Part shown: in pieces, positions 1-9,120 of the stretch
How the letters are laid out: every line of letters starts with the position of its first letter
How positions within the stretch are numbered: position 1 is the first letter of the stretch
Source: Legionella santicrucis
GTDB lineage: Bacteria; Pseudomonadota; Gammaproteobacteria; Legionellales; Legionellaceae
NCBI RefSeq assembly: GCF_001468135.1
Contig: NZ_LNYU01000004.1
Coordinates: 1-64,000 of the forward strand
Length of the DNA stretch: 64,000 bases
Reading direction: 5' to 3'
The notes under the pieces: model-generated
The model's database searches: none
The model's input: the letters and a program-made list of their open reading frames with translations, nothing else
Told to the model about the DNA's origin: nothing
Program-made: the position numbers and the translations under genes

Positions 1-37
1 TCCATTGGATTCCCTCCCTAAAATTAAGAGCGGAATT

Positions 38-673
38 CTAATGCTTTTTAGTCAGCCAGCAAGTCCCGTGCGTAACATGAGTTAATAATTTCTTTTGCGA
101 GGGACTTAAAGAAAGTCCATAGTGTTCCGACATGAATAAATAAGCACGAGCCACCACTCCTTTGGCAGAGTCTGGGGGTTCTACTCGACGAGATGATTTA
201 TCAATTTTCATCCCACATCCTAGATAGCTGGATTGTTCAGGAAGCACTCCGAAGCGGTAGTTAGAGCGCGCCTGATTGACAACCCCTGCTTCAGGCCACA
301 AATTATACAGCTCCGCTTCAACATGGCGAAAACGCTCATCCTTTTTCTCACAGCATCTTCGCCCTTTAAAGGATTTTCCATTTTTATCTTCGCATAAAGG
401 CTCCCGCCAACAGGCAAATTGTTGACCAAAATGCTCTGCAGCCATAATGTGCTCCCATTCAATAAGGTGCGCGCGCTTTATAGGATTTGCAGCTTGCATA
501 CCGCAACTGGCTAAATTGACTTCCTTATCTTCATAACTGCATTGGCAATAAATGGTTTGTGGATGCTTTTGAAACAATTGTGCTGCAATTTTTTTAGATT
601 GCGTAAAAGAACCTGGGGATTCGGCATAACTAAAAGAACTAATCAAACAGAGCAACAATGCAAACCGAACCAT
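38..673 (-). CDS. endA: Endonuclease I family secreted nuclease
   Basis: The 211-residue protein begins with a cleavable signal peptide (residues about 1-17, ending SYAES), so it should act in the periplasm or outside the cell. The body matches the endonuclease I (EndA/Dns) family: a central EWEHIMAA segment carries the catalytic His region, and NLWPEAGVVNQARSNYRFG is the family's metal-binding stretch. Several Cys pairs (for example CQC and RCCEKK) suggest disulfides, as in Vibrio Dns. The family cuts double-stranded DNA without sequence specificity and is used for nutrient scavenging or removal of extracellular DNA. Length is normal for the family. It appears to be a single gene. The family call is safe; the biological role is inference. 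Confidence 0.93.
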   Translation of the reverse strand: MVRFALLLCLISSFSYAESPGSFTQSKKIAAQLFQKHPQTIYCQCSYEDKEVNLASCGMQAANPIKRAHLIEWEHIMAAEHFGQQFACWREPLCEDKNGKSFKGRRCCEKKDERFRHVEAELYNLWPEAGVVNQARSNYRFGVLPEQSSYLGCGMKIDKSSRRVEPPDSAKGVVARAYLFMSEHYGLSLSPSQKKLLTHVTHGTCWLTKKH

Positions 674-1326
674 AGGACAACCAGAAATAACAAAAATCCA
701 TCATTATAGAAGGTTGTTATTTTTTTTCCTATGTTTTTCTATAAGGAATTTGACTCATGTAAATTACTATAAGGTTCTCCTAATTCATTTAAGTGCAATT
801 TTATCTTAAACAAATCGAGCGTGGCATGATAGAAAACACTCGTGAAACTAAAAAAGCACCAATGAAAGTAGATGCAGTTACACTTTAAGGCGTGCTTGTT
901 CCCCGAACACCGCTTCGGAAAGACATCACGACGCCCCTCCACTTAATACGGTGAATTATGGAAGCTATGGTATACTTTTGTGCTATCCCCTGAGTCGATG
1001 CGAGAGAATATCCACAAGCGATTCCATACAAGAATCAGGGGCCATGCTGCCTTTTGCAGTGATTGATAATCAAACTCAATGCGCTATAGGAATGACTTCT
1101 TAAAATGCAAGAATCAGCGTTGTCTTTAGGAGCTTACTGCATTCATTCTATCAATTTTAGTAAGCCCTTATAAGGCTCCTGCCTCCTAATAAGAAAAATA
1201 TTGTGTAGCAAATTTGTAACAAACTGTAGTATAACCATAGTTGTTTCAAGCAGTTTTAGGCCGTAGTTGCTAATTTTGTTACATCGCAACATGCTGATTT
1301 TATTAAATATTTCTCTTGATCAATGT
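674..1326. other. Intergenic stretch without a supported gene
   Basis: Between the endonuclease gene and the tRNA fragment I see no coding region I can support. One 67-residue open frame (about 739-942, minus) is Cys-rich, ends in low-complexity sequence and lacks a recognisable domain. The part around 960-1180 is more GC-balanced than its surroundings and may be eroded coding sequence, but no family can be recognised in any frame. Confidence 0.5.
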
Positions 1327-1373
1327 GGCTACGAACCAGGGGGTCGGAGGTTCGAATCCTTCCGGGCGCGCCA
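1327..1373 (+). other. 3' half of tRNA-Arg(ACG), probable attachment-site scar
   Basis: The stretch contains the 3' part of the anticodon arm with the loop CTACGAACC, a variable region, a canonical T arm (GGAGG, TTCGAAT, CCTTC, pairing with one G-U), the 3' acceptor strand CGGGCGC, a discriminator G and encoded CCA. The 5' half (acceptor GCGCCCG, D arm) is absent upstream, so this is not a functional tRNA. A tRNA 3' end separated from its gene is the usual product of site-specific integration by a tyrosine recombinase, making this an attL/attR or a relic of one. No integrase gene is recognisable beside it. Confidence 0.8.
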
Positions 1374-1861
1374 TTAAATCAAGTACTTACGTGTGTTTTA
1401 CGAAAATTGAAAAAGGGGTATGTCTGACTGTTCTATTATTGGTATAGTGGTAGGAATAATTAGATATTTTACTGAGTGATAGATCCTAAGCAAATAAATT
1501 GTCCAATACTAAAAACATAATGAGCTTTACTTATTCTCTTTTGTATTTTTATTTTTCAACATCAATTGATCTGCAACACTTTTTTTCAAGGGTTGAACTA
1601 TTTCGAGGTCCGTTTTCTAGCTTAAAGTCTACTTTTCACAGTAATCAGATTTATTAGGATTTTATCGACTGTACACTTCCCTCCCCTTTCCCACCCTTAG
1701 ACCATTCTATACAGACGTTGAGTTCTTCAATTTTTTAAAACTAACTTGGGACACCAGTTTTGCATAATAATTGAATACACTTAAATTTGGATATATACTT
1801 TAAATATGTAAAGGAATACTATTATGACTCCTACATCTCGACATAATTACATAATGATTAG
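1374..1861. other. AT-rich intergenic stretch after the tRNA fragment
   Basis: No open frame with a recognisable domain, no RNA gene and no clear repeat is visible. It lies immediately inside the presumed attachment site, where an integrase or its remnant would be expected, but none is recognisable. Confidence 0.4.
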
Positions 1862-2296
1862 TTACTCTAAATTAAACCCTAATGGTTCAATTAAGCATAT
1901 CTCATTAAACGTCTCTAATAATAATCGTTTAATTTTTCCTCGCGAATAACTTAATATATTTCCACCTTCATAGTTTTCTGTTTCCAAACCAAAAATTTCG
2001 CAAAAAATATTTTTATAAAATTTTTCTCTTATTAAATCTAATTTGTTGTGATTTTCGGCATCTTCTCTTTCATTTAAAACTAAAGGCTCAAGTCCCTCAA
2101 CACAAATAAATGAACAATGCAGTGATTCTAGGAGAAAAAAATAAGACTCTTCTACAATGTTTTTCGTTAATTCGATATCTTTTTGTATGCTATATATGGC
2201 CATTCTCAATAAACTCAAAACTTTTAATTTATTATTGAAACGAGTTTCTTTTGAGTTTTTAATTATTTCTTGTCCTGCTAAGTTCAATGCTTTCAT
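1862..2296 (-). CDS. Hypothetical protein, 144 aa
   Basis: I do not recognise this protein. It is mostly alpha-helical and charged, with a hydrophobic patch around residues 52-68 (SYFFLLESLHCSFICVEG), and has no signal peptide or membrane segment. It lies 40 bp downstream of the RelE-like toxin gene on the same strand, so it may be cotranscribed with the toxin-antitoxin pair. Base composition is AT-rich like the rest of the accessory region. Coding status is likely given its length and orderly amino-acid use. Confidence 0.5.
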   Translation of the reverse strand: MKALNLAGQEIIKNSKETRFNNKLKVLSLLRMAIYSIQKDIELTKNIVEESYFFLLESLHCSFICVEGLEPLVLNEREDAENHNKLDLIREKFYKNIFCEIFGLETENYEGGNILSYSRGKIKRLLLETFNEICLIEPLGFNLE

Positions 2297-2336
2297 GTAA
2301 ATCCCTTTGTAAAAGCCCTTAAAAATTCATAGTAAA

Positions 2337-2621
2337 TTACTTTCTCTTAAGATCTCGGTAGAAGTTTTCATGTACACCCAGTGCTAATAGAATTCTTAAT
2401 GCCGGATCCCATTCATACGCCAAAAGAAATTGTTGATGATTAATTTTAAATTTATATACATATACTCCAAGTAAATCCCCTTTCTTCTCTTCTCCAATTT
2501 CAGGATTATTGGCAATATTTCGTACAGCCTCATTAACGATGGATTTATGTGAGGCTGGCAATTTCTTATAGACCTTCTTAAATGCTGGCATTTGCCTTAT
2601 TTCAATATCACTCACCTTCAC
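2337..2621 (-). CDS. RelE/ParE-type toxin
   Basis: This 94-residue basic protein has the RelE/ParE fold signature: an N-terminal FKKVYKKLP helix, a central stretch of strands (GVYVYKFKINHQQFLLAYEW) and a C-terminal ALGVHENFYRDLKR segment, typical of mRNA-interferase or gyrase toxins. Its start overlaps the end of the upstream ParD-like gene by 14 bp, so the two are translationally coupled as antitoxin-toxin. Whether the target is ribosome-bound mRNA (RelE) or gyrase (ParE) cannot be decided by eye. It sits next to the tRNA scar, where such pairs often stabilise integrated elements. Confidence 0.8.
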   Translation of the reverse strand: MKVSDIEIRQMPAFKKVYKKLPASHKSIVNEAVRNIANNPEIGEEKKGDLLGVYVYKFKINHQQFLLAYEWDPALRILLALGVHENFYRDLKRK

Positions 2622-2835
2622 CCTCGAATTGAAAAGGTTCAGCTAAAGACTTATCTTGAAGCTTAGAAAGCAAAACATCTTTTATAAACTCAATGGGTAA
2701 ATCAGGATTATCCAATGCACACTTCCCTAATTTAGCCCAATATTCTATTTGATTCGGGATAGAGCGAAATTCTGCAGCAGCAACTTTTTTTGCCTCATAA
2801 TAAATGTTTTCGTCAATTCTTATTGGGATTCCCAT
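2608..2835 (-). CDS. ParD-like antitoxin
   Basis: A 75-residue acidic-tailed protein starting MGIPIRIDENIYYEAKKVA. The N-terminal strand plus two helices looks like a ribbon-helix-helix DNA-binding domain, and RSIPNQIEYWAKLGK matches the ParD-like antitoxin family in which a WA(K/R)LG motif is conserved. The acidic C-terminus (FEGEGE) fits a segment that wraps the toxin. It is the first gene of a two-gene operon with the RelE-like toxin and likely autorepresses the promoter just upstream (about 2836-2900). Confidence 0.8.
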   Translation of the reverse strand: MGIPIRIDENIYYEAKKVAAAEFRSIPNQIEYWAKLGKCALDNPDLPIEFIKDVLLSKLQDKSLAEPFQFEGEGE

Positions 2836-2964
2836 AATCTCACCTACAATAGTATTCTTTTGCTACATTTGTAGTATAGCATGGTTTTGGTTTAAATAAA
2901 GCACAAGCATATATTTTTCGTAAGTAAATAAAATGGGGCGGCCTGTTGAAAAATATGATCAAAG

Positions 2965-4010
2965 TTAGATCAAAATCTGTAATAGTTGGTAGAGAGCAAA
3001 AAATACCAATCTTTTGATATTCAACGCCATAGCAGCAAAATAGGCCTGAATTTGAGTATTTTCTAATCCTCTATATTGTGCTCGCTTTAAGTCATGGTAA
3101 TTTTTGAGTTTATTCATAATTCCTTCTAATTTCCACATTCTCTCATACAATTTTTCTTTGAAATATTGTTGTTCCATCTCATCCTTCATTTGGTTATAAA
3201 GTGCAGCATACCTATTGCGTGTTACATACCGAATTGGCCCCTTATTTTTGAGCTTTGCCAAGCAATCTTTTGCGACACTGCATTGTTTGCAATCTGAGGC
3301 AGATGAAATGTAGAGTGTTGTGTCTCCTTGTGATTTGCAGGGTTTTAATATGAAATTTTGAGGGCATAAATAATAGTTATGTGTCTCATCATATTGGAAA
3401 CCGGGAAGGGAACTATTTTCAGAGCTACCACTACGAGAACTAAATAAAGGAATATATGTTGTGACAGAATTGTCTCTCAAGTAAGAAATTATTCTCCAGA
3501 ACCATATGCTCTATCAGCAATAGTTTCTTTGATAGAACATAACCCCTTCGTTTTTACATATTCAAGCTGTTCTAGGTACGGGACTGAATCATGAACCGCC
3601 CCTGTAGTAATTTTTATAGCAAGAATTATCCTATTAATACTATCGCTCGTGACATGTGCTTTGTATTTTAATGTTCTTGGTGTTCCCGATTTAAAAGCTA
3701 ATGTGGCATCCGGATCAGTTTTACTGATATGGGTCTTATTAGATAGTTGACGTTTTCCCCCTCAATTGAAGGTGTATTTTTATCTTTTTCCTTTAATGTT
3801 AATGAATCAAGTGATGCATTTGCATCAAGTAAAATGCTGGCGGTCATAACACTGGTATCATTTGATAAACTAGCTTGTTTGCATTGCGCAACAATTTCTA
3901 AGAAAAATTGCTCTACGGTTTCTACGCCTAATCGTTTTTTTATGCGACTTAGGGATGAATGATGAGGTACTGGATCTTTTAAAGCTAACCCACAAAACCA
4001 TCGTTTTGTG
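2965..4010 (-). pseudogene. IS1182-family transposase, frameshifted and N-terminally truncated
   Basis: Three consecutive minus-strand frames together read as an IS1182-type transposase. The N-part (about 4010-3765) has RWFCGLALKDPVPHHSSLS and KKRLGVETVEQFFLEI. The middle (about 3762-3492) has LSNKTHISKTDPDATLA and ends ADRAYGSGE. The C-part (3480-2965) has the Cys-rich CKQCSVAKDCL motif, RNRYAALYNQ and KLKNYHDLKRAQYRGLENTQ. Frameshifts fall near 3765 and 3490, and the first part of the protein is missing. The TTG that opens the C-part is internal, not a real start. This is a dead element. Confidence 0.85.
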
Positions 4011-4072
4011 AAAACCTAATTTATAGAATAAATTAAGGTAAAATGTACTAAACCAAATTAATTGAGTCTTAT

Positions 4073-4780
4073 ATGCCCTTTCAATTTCGTCCCGATCTAT
4101 CGTATCCACCCTTACATCAAAAAATTTGGCGATATATGGAGTTGGCAAAATTTTTAGCTCTTTTGCAAAATCGCTGTTTATATTTTCCATCGTTAAAACA
4201 ATTAATTGATGAAGATCCATGGGAAGGATTGCCCTCTAAATTAAACTTCAATAGCACAACTGAGGATAATCCAGTTATTGCAAAACTTTATAAAGACTCA
4301 TATTTAGGAGCAAGAGATTCTTTTTATGTTAATTGTTGGCATATGAATGGTAGCGAATCTATGGCTCAATGGAAAATATATGGTGCCAATCAATGTTCTA
4401 TAGCTATTGTATCGGAACTTGAACGCGCTTGTGATGCAATTATGGATTCCAAAAATATTACGGGTGGCAAAATTATTTACTATAACAGTGAAAGCGATTC
4501 CACCTCTAGTTATGTCATCCATCAGCCATTCTTCAAACGCAAATCGTATGAACATGAAAATGAGTTTCGATTTATTCATTGGGATTATCATTCTATAAGA
4601 ACTGGAAACTCATCTGAAGGAATTTTTGTAGATGTTGATGTAAAGAAATTAATTGAAAGGATAGTTATCTCTCCGATTGCTCCTAAATGGTTTACCAATG
4701 TAATCTCATCACTCATTAAGGACTATGGTTTTGACATTGAGGTAAATAAGTCTGAGTTATTAGAGCCTTTAATATATTAA
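4073..4780 (+). CDS. DUF2971-like protein
   Basis: A 235-residue soluble protein with the layout of the DUF2971 family: an N-terminal YMELAKFLALLQNRCLYF segment, a central FYVNCWHMNGSESMAQWKIYG motif in which Cys, Trp and the W-x-x-Y-G element are conserved, and a C-terminal KRKSYEHENEFRFI motif. The biochemical role of the family is unknown. Members are often carried on mobile or defence-rich islands, which fits the position between two dead transposons. It has no obvious operon partner. Confidence 0.65.
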   Translation: MPFQFRPDLSYPPLHQKIWRYMELAKFLALLQNRCLYFPSLKQLIDEDPWEGLPSKLNFNSTTEDNPVIAKLYKDSYLGARDSFYVNCWHMNGSESMAQWKIYGANQCSIAIVSELERACDAIMDSKNITGGKIIYYNSESDSTSSYVIHQPFFKRKSYEHENEFRFIHWDYHSIRTGNSSEGIFVDVDVKKLIERIVISPIAPKWFTNVISSLIKDYGFDIEVNKSELLEPLIY

Positions 4781-4925
4781 CAGCCATGTTTATTTGAATA
4801 GAGTTAAACTCCTTAGTAATCTGAAGACATCTAAATGATATTTCTTAGACCTCGTCACTCTTTTCTAATCAGAAATCTAAAAGATATCCTTTAATAGACA
4901 AAAGAGGATTACCTTAAGACTAATT

Positions 4926-5219
4926 TCAAGGTGTTGGTGCCAAACGAGAACCACCCTGAGAACTTTGAGCCGCATCGGTTTTATAGAAACCGCTTTTACT
5001 TGAAAATTCTACATCGGACATTTCATGAGCTGCTGCTCTTTTTATTGATCCAGGTATTTCATGCTCCATAACTTTCGAGCCATCATATTTCCAAACACCA
5101 TGGGTATCACCACTTATTTTTACTTGTTCAATCACTTTTGCCATTTCTGTAACCCGTAAACTTGTTTTATTTTCAAAATACTGCATATCAGGTGATATGG
5201 CTAAATTTTGGATTAGCAT
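4926..5219 (-). CDS. Hypothetical protein, 97 aa, possibly a fragment
   Basis: I do not recognise it. It is a small hydrophilic protein with a disordered C-terminus (QSSQGGSRLAPTP). The ATG at 5219 has no Shine-Dalgarno sequence. A strong one (AGGAGGA, near 5250) stands before another ATG in a different frame that stops after six codons. This suggests that a frameshift cut the true N-terminus off and that this is a remnant. It lies beside the IS66 remnant. Confidence 0.35.
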   Translation of the reverse strand: MLIQNLAISPDMQYFENKTSLRVTEMAKVIEQVKISGDTHGVWKYDGSKVMEHEIPGSIKRAAAHEMSDVEFSSKSGFYKTDAAQSSQGGSRLAPTP

Positions 5220-5399
5220 ACGTTTTGTACCATTGAGATTGAGATTCCTCCTAATAGAAACGACCGCACCTTTTTTGGGGTAAATGATGACGCAATATTC
5301 TTTATTTGATACAGTTCGAGGAAACGTTAGGCATATGAGCGTGTATTATGGATTTCAAGATCCTAAAAGATATATCCATTCTTTTCTCCACTATTATTG

Positions 5400-6088
5400 T
5401 TAGTGTTTGGGAAAGCCAATGAGCAATTGAAAATATTCTTGTCGATGAAAAGGCATAGCCATGTAGTATTTTTGTAAAGCTAGCATGGCTTTAAAACTTG
5501 GATGATATTTTCCTGGTGGACATGAGCTGGAATATTGGCTGAAAAGATCTCATTGCATAAAGCACATCGCAGCTTCTCAATCCAATATTTATTAACGGAA
5601 GCTAAATTCTGTCCTTTGATATTAATAAAGATGCCGGGATTTATGGAATAAAGCCTGCCACCGCAGTGATGTGGGCATGGTTGTCCGGTACTTAGGGACT
5701 CTAAGGCAATGGTGTGTTCCTGTGCATTGATGTAGGCGGTATGCGAAAGGCATCCATGTCCTGTGGGTTCTTTGGGCTCATGGCTCTCATCATTTGAAGG
5801 GCTGGTTTCGGATTCTTCTGCACCGGCGTTATTCTCTTCTTCCTTTGGAGATTTGTCTTGTTGTTTCGTAGCCTTATCTCCTTTGCCAAAGATAAGCCGC
5901 TTTAAATTGGATACGGTTATTTTATGCTCGACCAGTGCGCGCGGGATCCAGGAAGCCAGGTGAATACACCCAATGACAAAAGGTTTTGTTCCCTCTGGTA
6001 AGTTTGATAAGTGTATTAATGCAATGATCTGATCAACGTCTTCTTGTGATTTTTCAATGACAATCGGTAGTTCTTTTGCTGGTGTCAT
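5400..6088 (-). pseudogene. IS66-family transposase (TnpC type), truncated and frameshifted
   Basis: The main frame gives 202 residues: an N-terminal helical region, a charged linker (KQQDKSPKEEENN), then a Cys-His zinc-binding motif (PCPHHCGGRLY) followed by INIKGQNLASVNKYWIEKLRCALC, which is diagnostic for IS66 transposases. After IPAHVH the reading moves to another frame that continues as PPGKYHPSFKAMLALQKYYM and MPFHRQEYFQ before stopping at 5400. So there is one frameshift near 5510, and the catalytic DDE half is missing. It is a non-functional remnant. Confidence 0.85.
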
Positions 6089-6170
6089 TTAGCAACCCTG
6101 CTCCTCTTAAGGGCAGCAAGGTTAGCTAGCAGGCGTAATAAAATCAATAGGTTGGGGCGAAAATAATGAC

Positions 6171-6290
6171 TCAATGCTTCTTTGCCGCAAATCTACTATC
6201 AAAATGAAATCGTTTGTTGCCTATTCGGATTAAAAAAATAGCGTAAATATAAATTATAAGTGTTCTTATAAGGACATAAGAAATATCCAT
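6171..6290 (-). pseudogene. N-terminal remnant of a DUF421/YetF membrane protein
   Basis: A 39-codon frame beginning MDISYVLIRTLIIYIYAIFL and continuing IRIGNKRFHFDS resembles the first membrane segment and the RxGKR-type motif of the DUF421 (YetF) family. After about 33 residues the similarity ends and the frame stops near the border of the IS66 remnant. I read it as a gene decapitated by that insertion. The match is by motif only, over a short stretch. Confidence 0.45.
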
Positions 6291-6507
6291 ACTTGAATTA
6301 ATTTGCTCGAGATAGTAAAGCCACATCTATTTCTCCCTAAAATTCATTCTTCAGAGAGTAATCTATTGTGAGTAGAGTATCTCTGTTGCTTTTCTAATCA
6401 AGATACTTATGTTCACACCATCTATTCATTGCTCTTGCTCATGATGAGTGTGTTTTGAGTATAGATAGCATAAATTTAAATTCAAGTTTTAGGGCCACAT
6501 ACATTCA

Positions 6508-7686
6508 TCATGGTTCATAGAGTCGATTAGGGGATGATGGTGCTATTTCATTACTTGCTGAATTGGGTTTTTGATTATTCATATTATGAATAAAACCTTG
6601 AGATAACATTGCTTCTTGCGACGCAGTATCAATATTCACTGTCTCAAATAGCTCATACAATTGGTTAAGTTTGAGCTCATTATTACAAAGACGAAGAATA
6701 AGTTCAGGCGTTCCTATATTCTTCTCTTCCAAGTAATGCAAACATCGTATAAATGGCCATCGTTGCTGAGAGCTTTTGGTTTTTAATGCATGATACACAT
6801 CTTGAGTAAGACTATTTAACCTGGAAATAATTAAAATTATTTCTGATATTTTTTTTGACAATAAATCCTCTATTTCAAATTGAATTTTGGCTTTATTAAG
6901 TTCAATAAACGCTAAAAGATCAGATTCAGAATCATAACCTAAGCAAGTAGTCATTATCCATTTTGCTGATTCAGTATTCAATTGCTGGGCATGATTTACT
7001 TTTTCTAAAGAGGATAAAAACTCACGCGGTAGGCCACTGTGTTTAAAATATTTTAATGTTTCTTGATTAAGTGCATTGGCTTCCTGCAGTAGGACGAGTG
7101 CTTTTGCATATTCAACCGGATACAATGCATCACGGTAAGATAAAATATCAATATACTCCTCTTTATACAGTCCTGCTGCCTTTAATAAGGAAAGCGCTTC
7201 TATAGATTCCTGTAAGGCAGGGGCAGAAATTTTTAATAAGGTTATCACACTTGGATTTAAAGCTTCAGCACGATACAGGTTAGTCAGATGAGATAACAAG
7301 TTTGTATCAAAATTTGGGAAGAATGGATCGCTATTGTGATTGCAGCTTTCATACAAGGACACCATGAGTTCAGTTATTTCATGACTGTAAATACCCTGTT
7401 TCTTAAGATCGAGCAATGCATCGATTATACCTTTAAAATGGTTACTTCTTCTTAAAAAAAGACCAATTGAATGCGGACCTATACCAAACTCATCGTGTAA
7501 TTTTTCCAATGATTCTATGAAGGTATATCCATCGAAAACCACTAGCGGACGAATATATTTATTAACTAACTCAGCACGTTCGGTATCAGCGCAATATTTT
7601 AAAAACTCGAGTGCTACTCTGTATCTCTTATGATGTGGTTGATATACCTTTATAATTTCTAACCAATTATCTACATTACTCATCAC
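6508..7686 (-). CDS. Large helical protein of unknown function, candidate effector
   Basis: A 392-residue soluble protein built of many short amphipathic helices with Leu-rich spacing (ITLLKISAPALQESIEALSLL, shown here only as ESIEALSLL, recurs in loosely similar form as YAKALVLLQEANAL). This suggests an alpha-solenoid. There is no signal peptide or membrane segment. The last 30 residues are polar and disordered, ending SSPNRLYEP with Glu and Ser present, which would fit a Dot/Icm C-terminal translocation signal. The gene stands alone between the IS66 remnant and a transporter gene. I do not recognise a family; the effector idea is inference from composition and the genome type. Confidence 0.6.
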   Translation of the reverse strand: MMSNVDNWLEIIKVYQPHHKRYRVALEFLKYCADTERAELVNKYIRPLVVFDGYTFIESLEKLHDEFGIGPHSIGLFLRRSNHFKGIIDALLDLKKQGIYSHEITELMVSLYESCNHNSDPFFPNFDTNLLSHLTNLYRAEALNPSVITLLKISAPALQESIEALSLLKAAGLYKEEYIDILSYRDALYPVEYAKALVLLQEANALNQETLKYFKHSGLPREFLSSLEKVNHAQQLNTESAKWIMTTCLGYDSESDLLAFIELNKAKIQFEIEDLLSKKISEIILIISRLNSLTQDVYHALKTKSSQQRWPFIRCLHYLEEKNIGTPELILRLCNNELKLNQLYELFETVNIDTASQEAMLSQGFIHNMNNQKPNSASNEIAPSSPNRLYEP

Positions 7687-8035
7687 TATTCCTGATTTTA
7701 TAGCTCGAAAGTATTATTAAAGAGGGAAAAACCAAACGCAATCATTTGCACCAAAATATAATAAAATTATATCCATGTCAGAGTAAAAATCACCTGTCGA
7801 TAACTATCAGTACACTGAAAAAGAAGTATTCAATAAACGGAATCGAAGAAACTCAATCTTCCGAGCAGTCGTAATAAAAAAAGATGATATTTTCAAGCCA
7901 ATTTGCATATGGTACATAACTTTATGAGTTATTAGATCCTAAGAGAATTAATTAATAAGTGATTGGGGTAAATTCTCCTACTTAGTTGTGATCCTTAAAG
8001 TTAAAATGCCAGCACAAACAGGAGTAGCAGCCCTA
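7687..8035. other. Intergenic stretch, no gene seen
   Basis: This 349-base gap between two minus-strand genes must hold the promoter of the helical protein gene's upstream neighbour or terminator of the transporter gene. I see no small open frame, strong hairpin or recognisable remnant. Confidence 0.4.
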
Positions 8036-9076
8036 TCATTTAGGATTACTAATTAAATATCCTATAGGTTCTAGGGATTGTATTTCATCACAGATCACTT
8101 TTGTTATTGCCAATACGGGAAGCGCTAACATAATGCCAGTTATTCCTAGTAATAATCCGCCGATTCCCAATATCACCGCAAAAGGATTGACGCTCACTTG
8201 GCTGCCAACAATATTAGGAGTTAAAAAATTACCTTCAAGGAATTGTACAATTATAAAAATAAAAATAAAAATCATAGCAAAGGCATATCCAAACGATCCT
8301 TTTGTCAATAAAACAAATAAGGCAGGAAGTAGAGAGCCGATAAAAATACCAACGTACGGAATAAGTATTAGAACAGCAGCCAATACACCAAACAAAATCG
8401 CATGTTCTACTCCTAAAAACCAAAGCCCTAAAGTATTCAAAAGAGCAACAATGAAAATAATAAGAAGTAAACCAAATATATAACGACTGACAACAGATAG
8501 AATGCGAGTTAAAATCTGATTTAAATTGGAATGGTATTTCTCTTTAACTATTTTGAATAAAAAGTTTTTAAAAAATTTTCGATAATTAAGGAAAAAAAAT
8601 AATGCGATAATAAAAATTGATATTGAAGCAACAAGCGATGTGGTAAAAGATAACGTATGATTGAATAAAACCGTGCTGTTTTTAATTATTATTGTAAACA
8701 GTTCGTTCAGGAGAGAAGTCTGCTGCTCTTGGCTAATGCCAAAAAAATTACTAATCGAGCTTTGGATATAGGTTGGCATCGAGACCATATTTTGACTAAT
8801 ATGACCTAGCTTAAAATCGATATTTCGTATTTGAGCTTGAAAAAAAAGAATAAGGCCTGCTAAAACAATGACGAATGTAACCACTGAAATAAGAGAAGCC
8901 AAAAGACGAGGAACCTTAAATTTTTCAAGAAATGTTGCAAATGGTTTTAAAGCCAGAGCTAAAATAAGCGCTGCGAGTAAAGGGTTAAATAAAGGGGCTG
9001 AGATAACCAGTACGTAACCTGTAAGTAGGATATTTGCAATAAAATAAAAATATTTTTTTGAGAATGGAGTCATCAT
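8036..9076 (-). CDS. AI-2E family transporter / PerM-like permease
   Basis: A 346-residue inner-membrane protein with about eight hydrophobic segments. The order fits the AI-2E exporter (PerM/YdiK/TqsA) family: two early membrane pairs, a soluble periplasmic loop around residues 90-125, then a dense C-terminal group containing IPYVGIFIGSLLPAL, the conserved NFLTPNIVGSQVSVNPF and GIGGLLLGITGIMLALP. The family members act as putative exporters or Na+(Li+)/H+ antiporters; the substrate here is unknown. It lies upstream of nothing cotranscribed on its 3' side; the GNAT-MauE gene lies 44 bp upstream on the same strand, so a two-gene operon is possible. Confidence 0.88.
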   Translation of the reverse strand: MMTPFSKKYFYFIANILLTGYVLVISAPLFNPLLAALILALALKPFATFLEKFKVPRLLASLISVVTFVIVLAGLILFFQAQIRNIDFKLGHISQNMVSMPTYIQSSISNFFGISQEQQTSLLNELFTIIIKNSTVLFNHTLSFTTSLVASISIFIIALFFFLNYRKFFKNFLFKIVKEKYHSNLNQILTRILSVVSRYIFGLLLIIFIVALLNTLGLWFLGVEHAILFGVLAAVLILIPYVGIFIGSLLPALFVLLTKGSFGYAFAMIFIFIFIIVQFLEGNFLTPNIVGSQVSVNPFAVILGIGGLLLGITGIMLALPVLAITKVICDEIQSLEPIGYLISNPK

Positions 9077-9120
9077 TTTCTAACTTCTCCAAGAGGAGTT
9101 ATTTGCTCAGCCTATACTTA

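Noticed and set aside
739-942. 67-codon minus-strand frame after the endonuclease gene
   Set aside because: Cys-rich composition, no ribosome site, no family, and it lies in an otherwise non-coding stretch.
1327-1373. A complete tRNA gene
   Set aside because: No 5' acceptor strand or D arm is found upstream, so only the 3' half exists.
3870-4220. 116-codon minus-strand frame as a separate gene
   Set aside because: Its second half is the IS1182 transposase in a shifted frame and its first half is antisense to the DUF2971-like gene.
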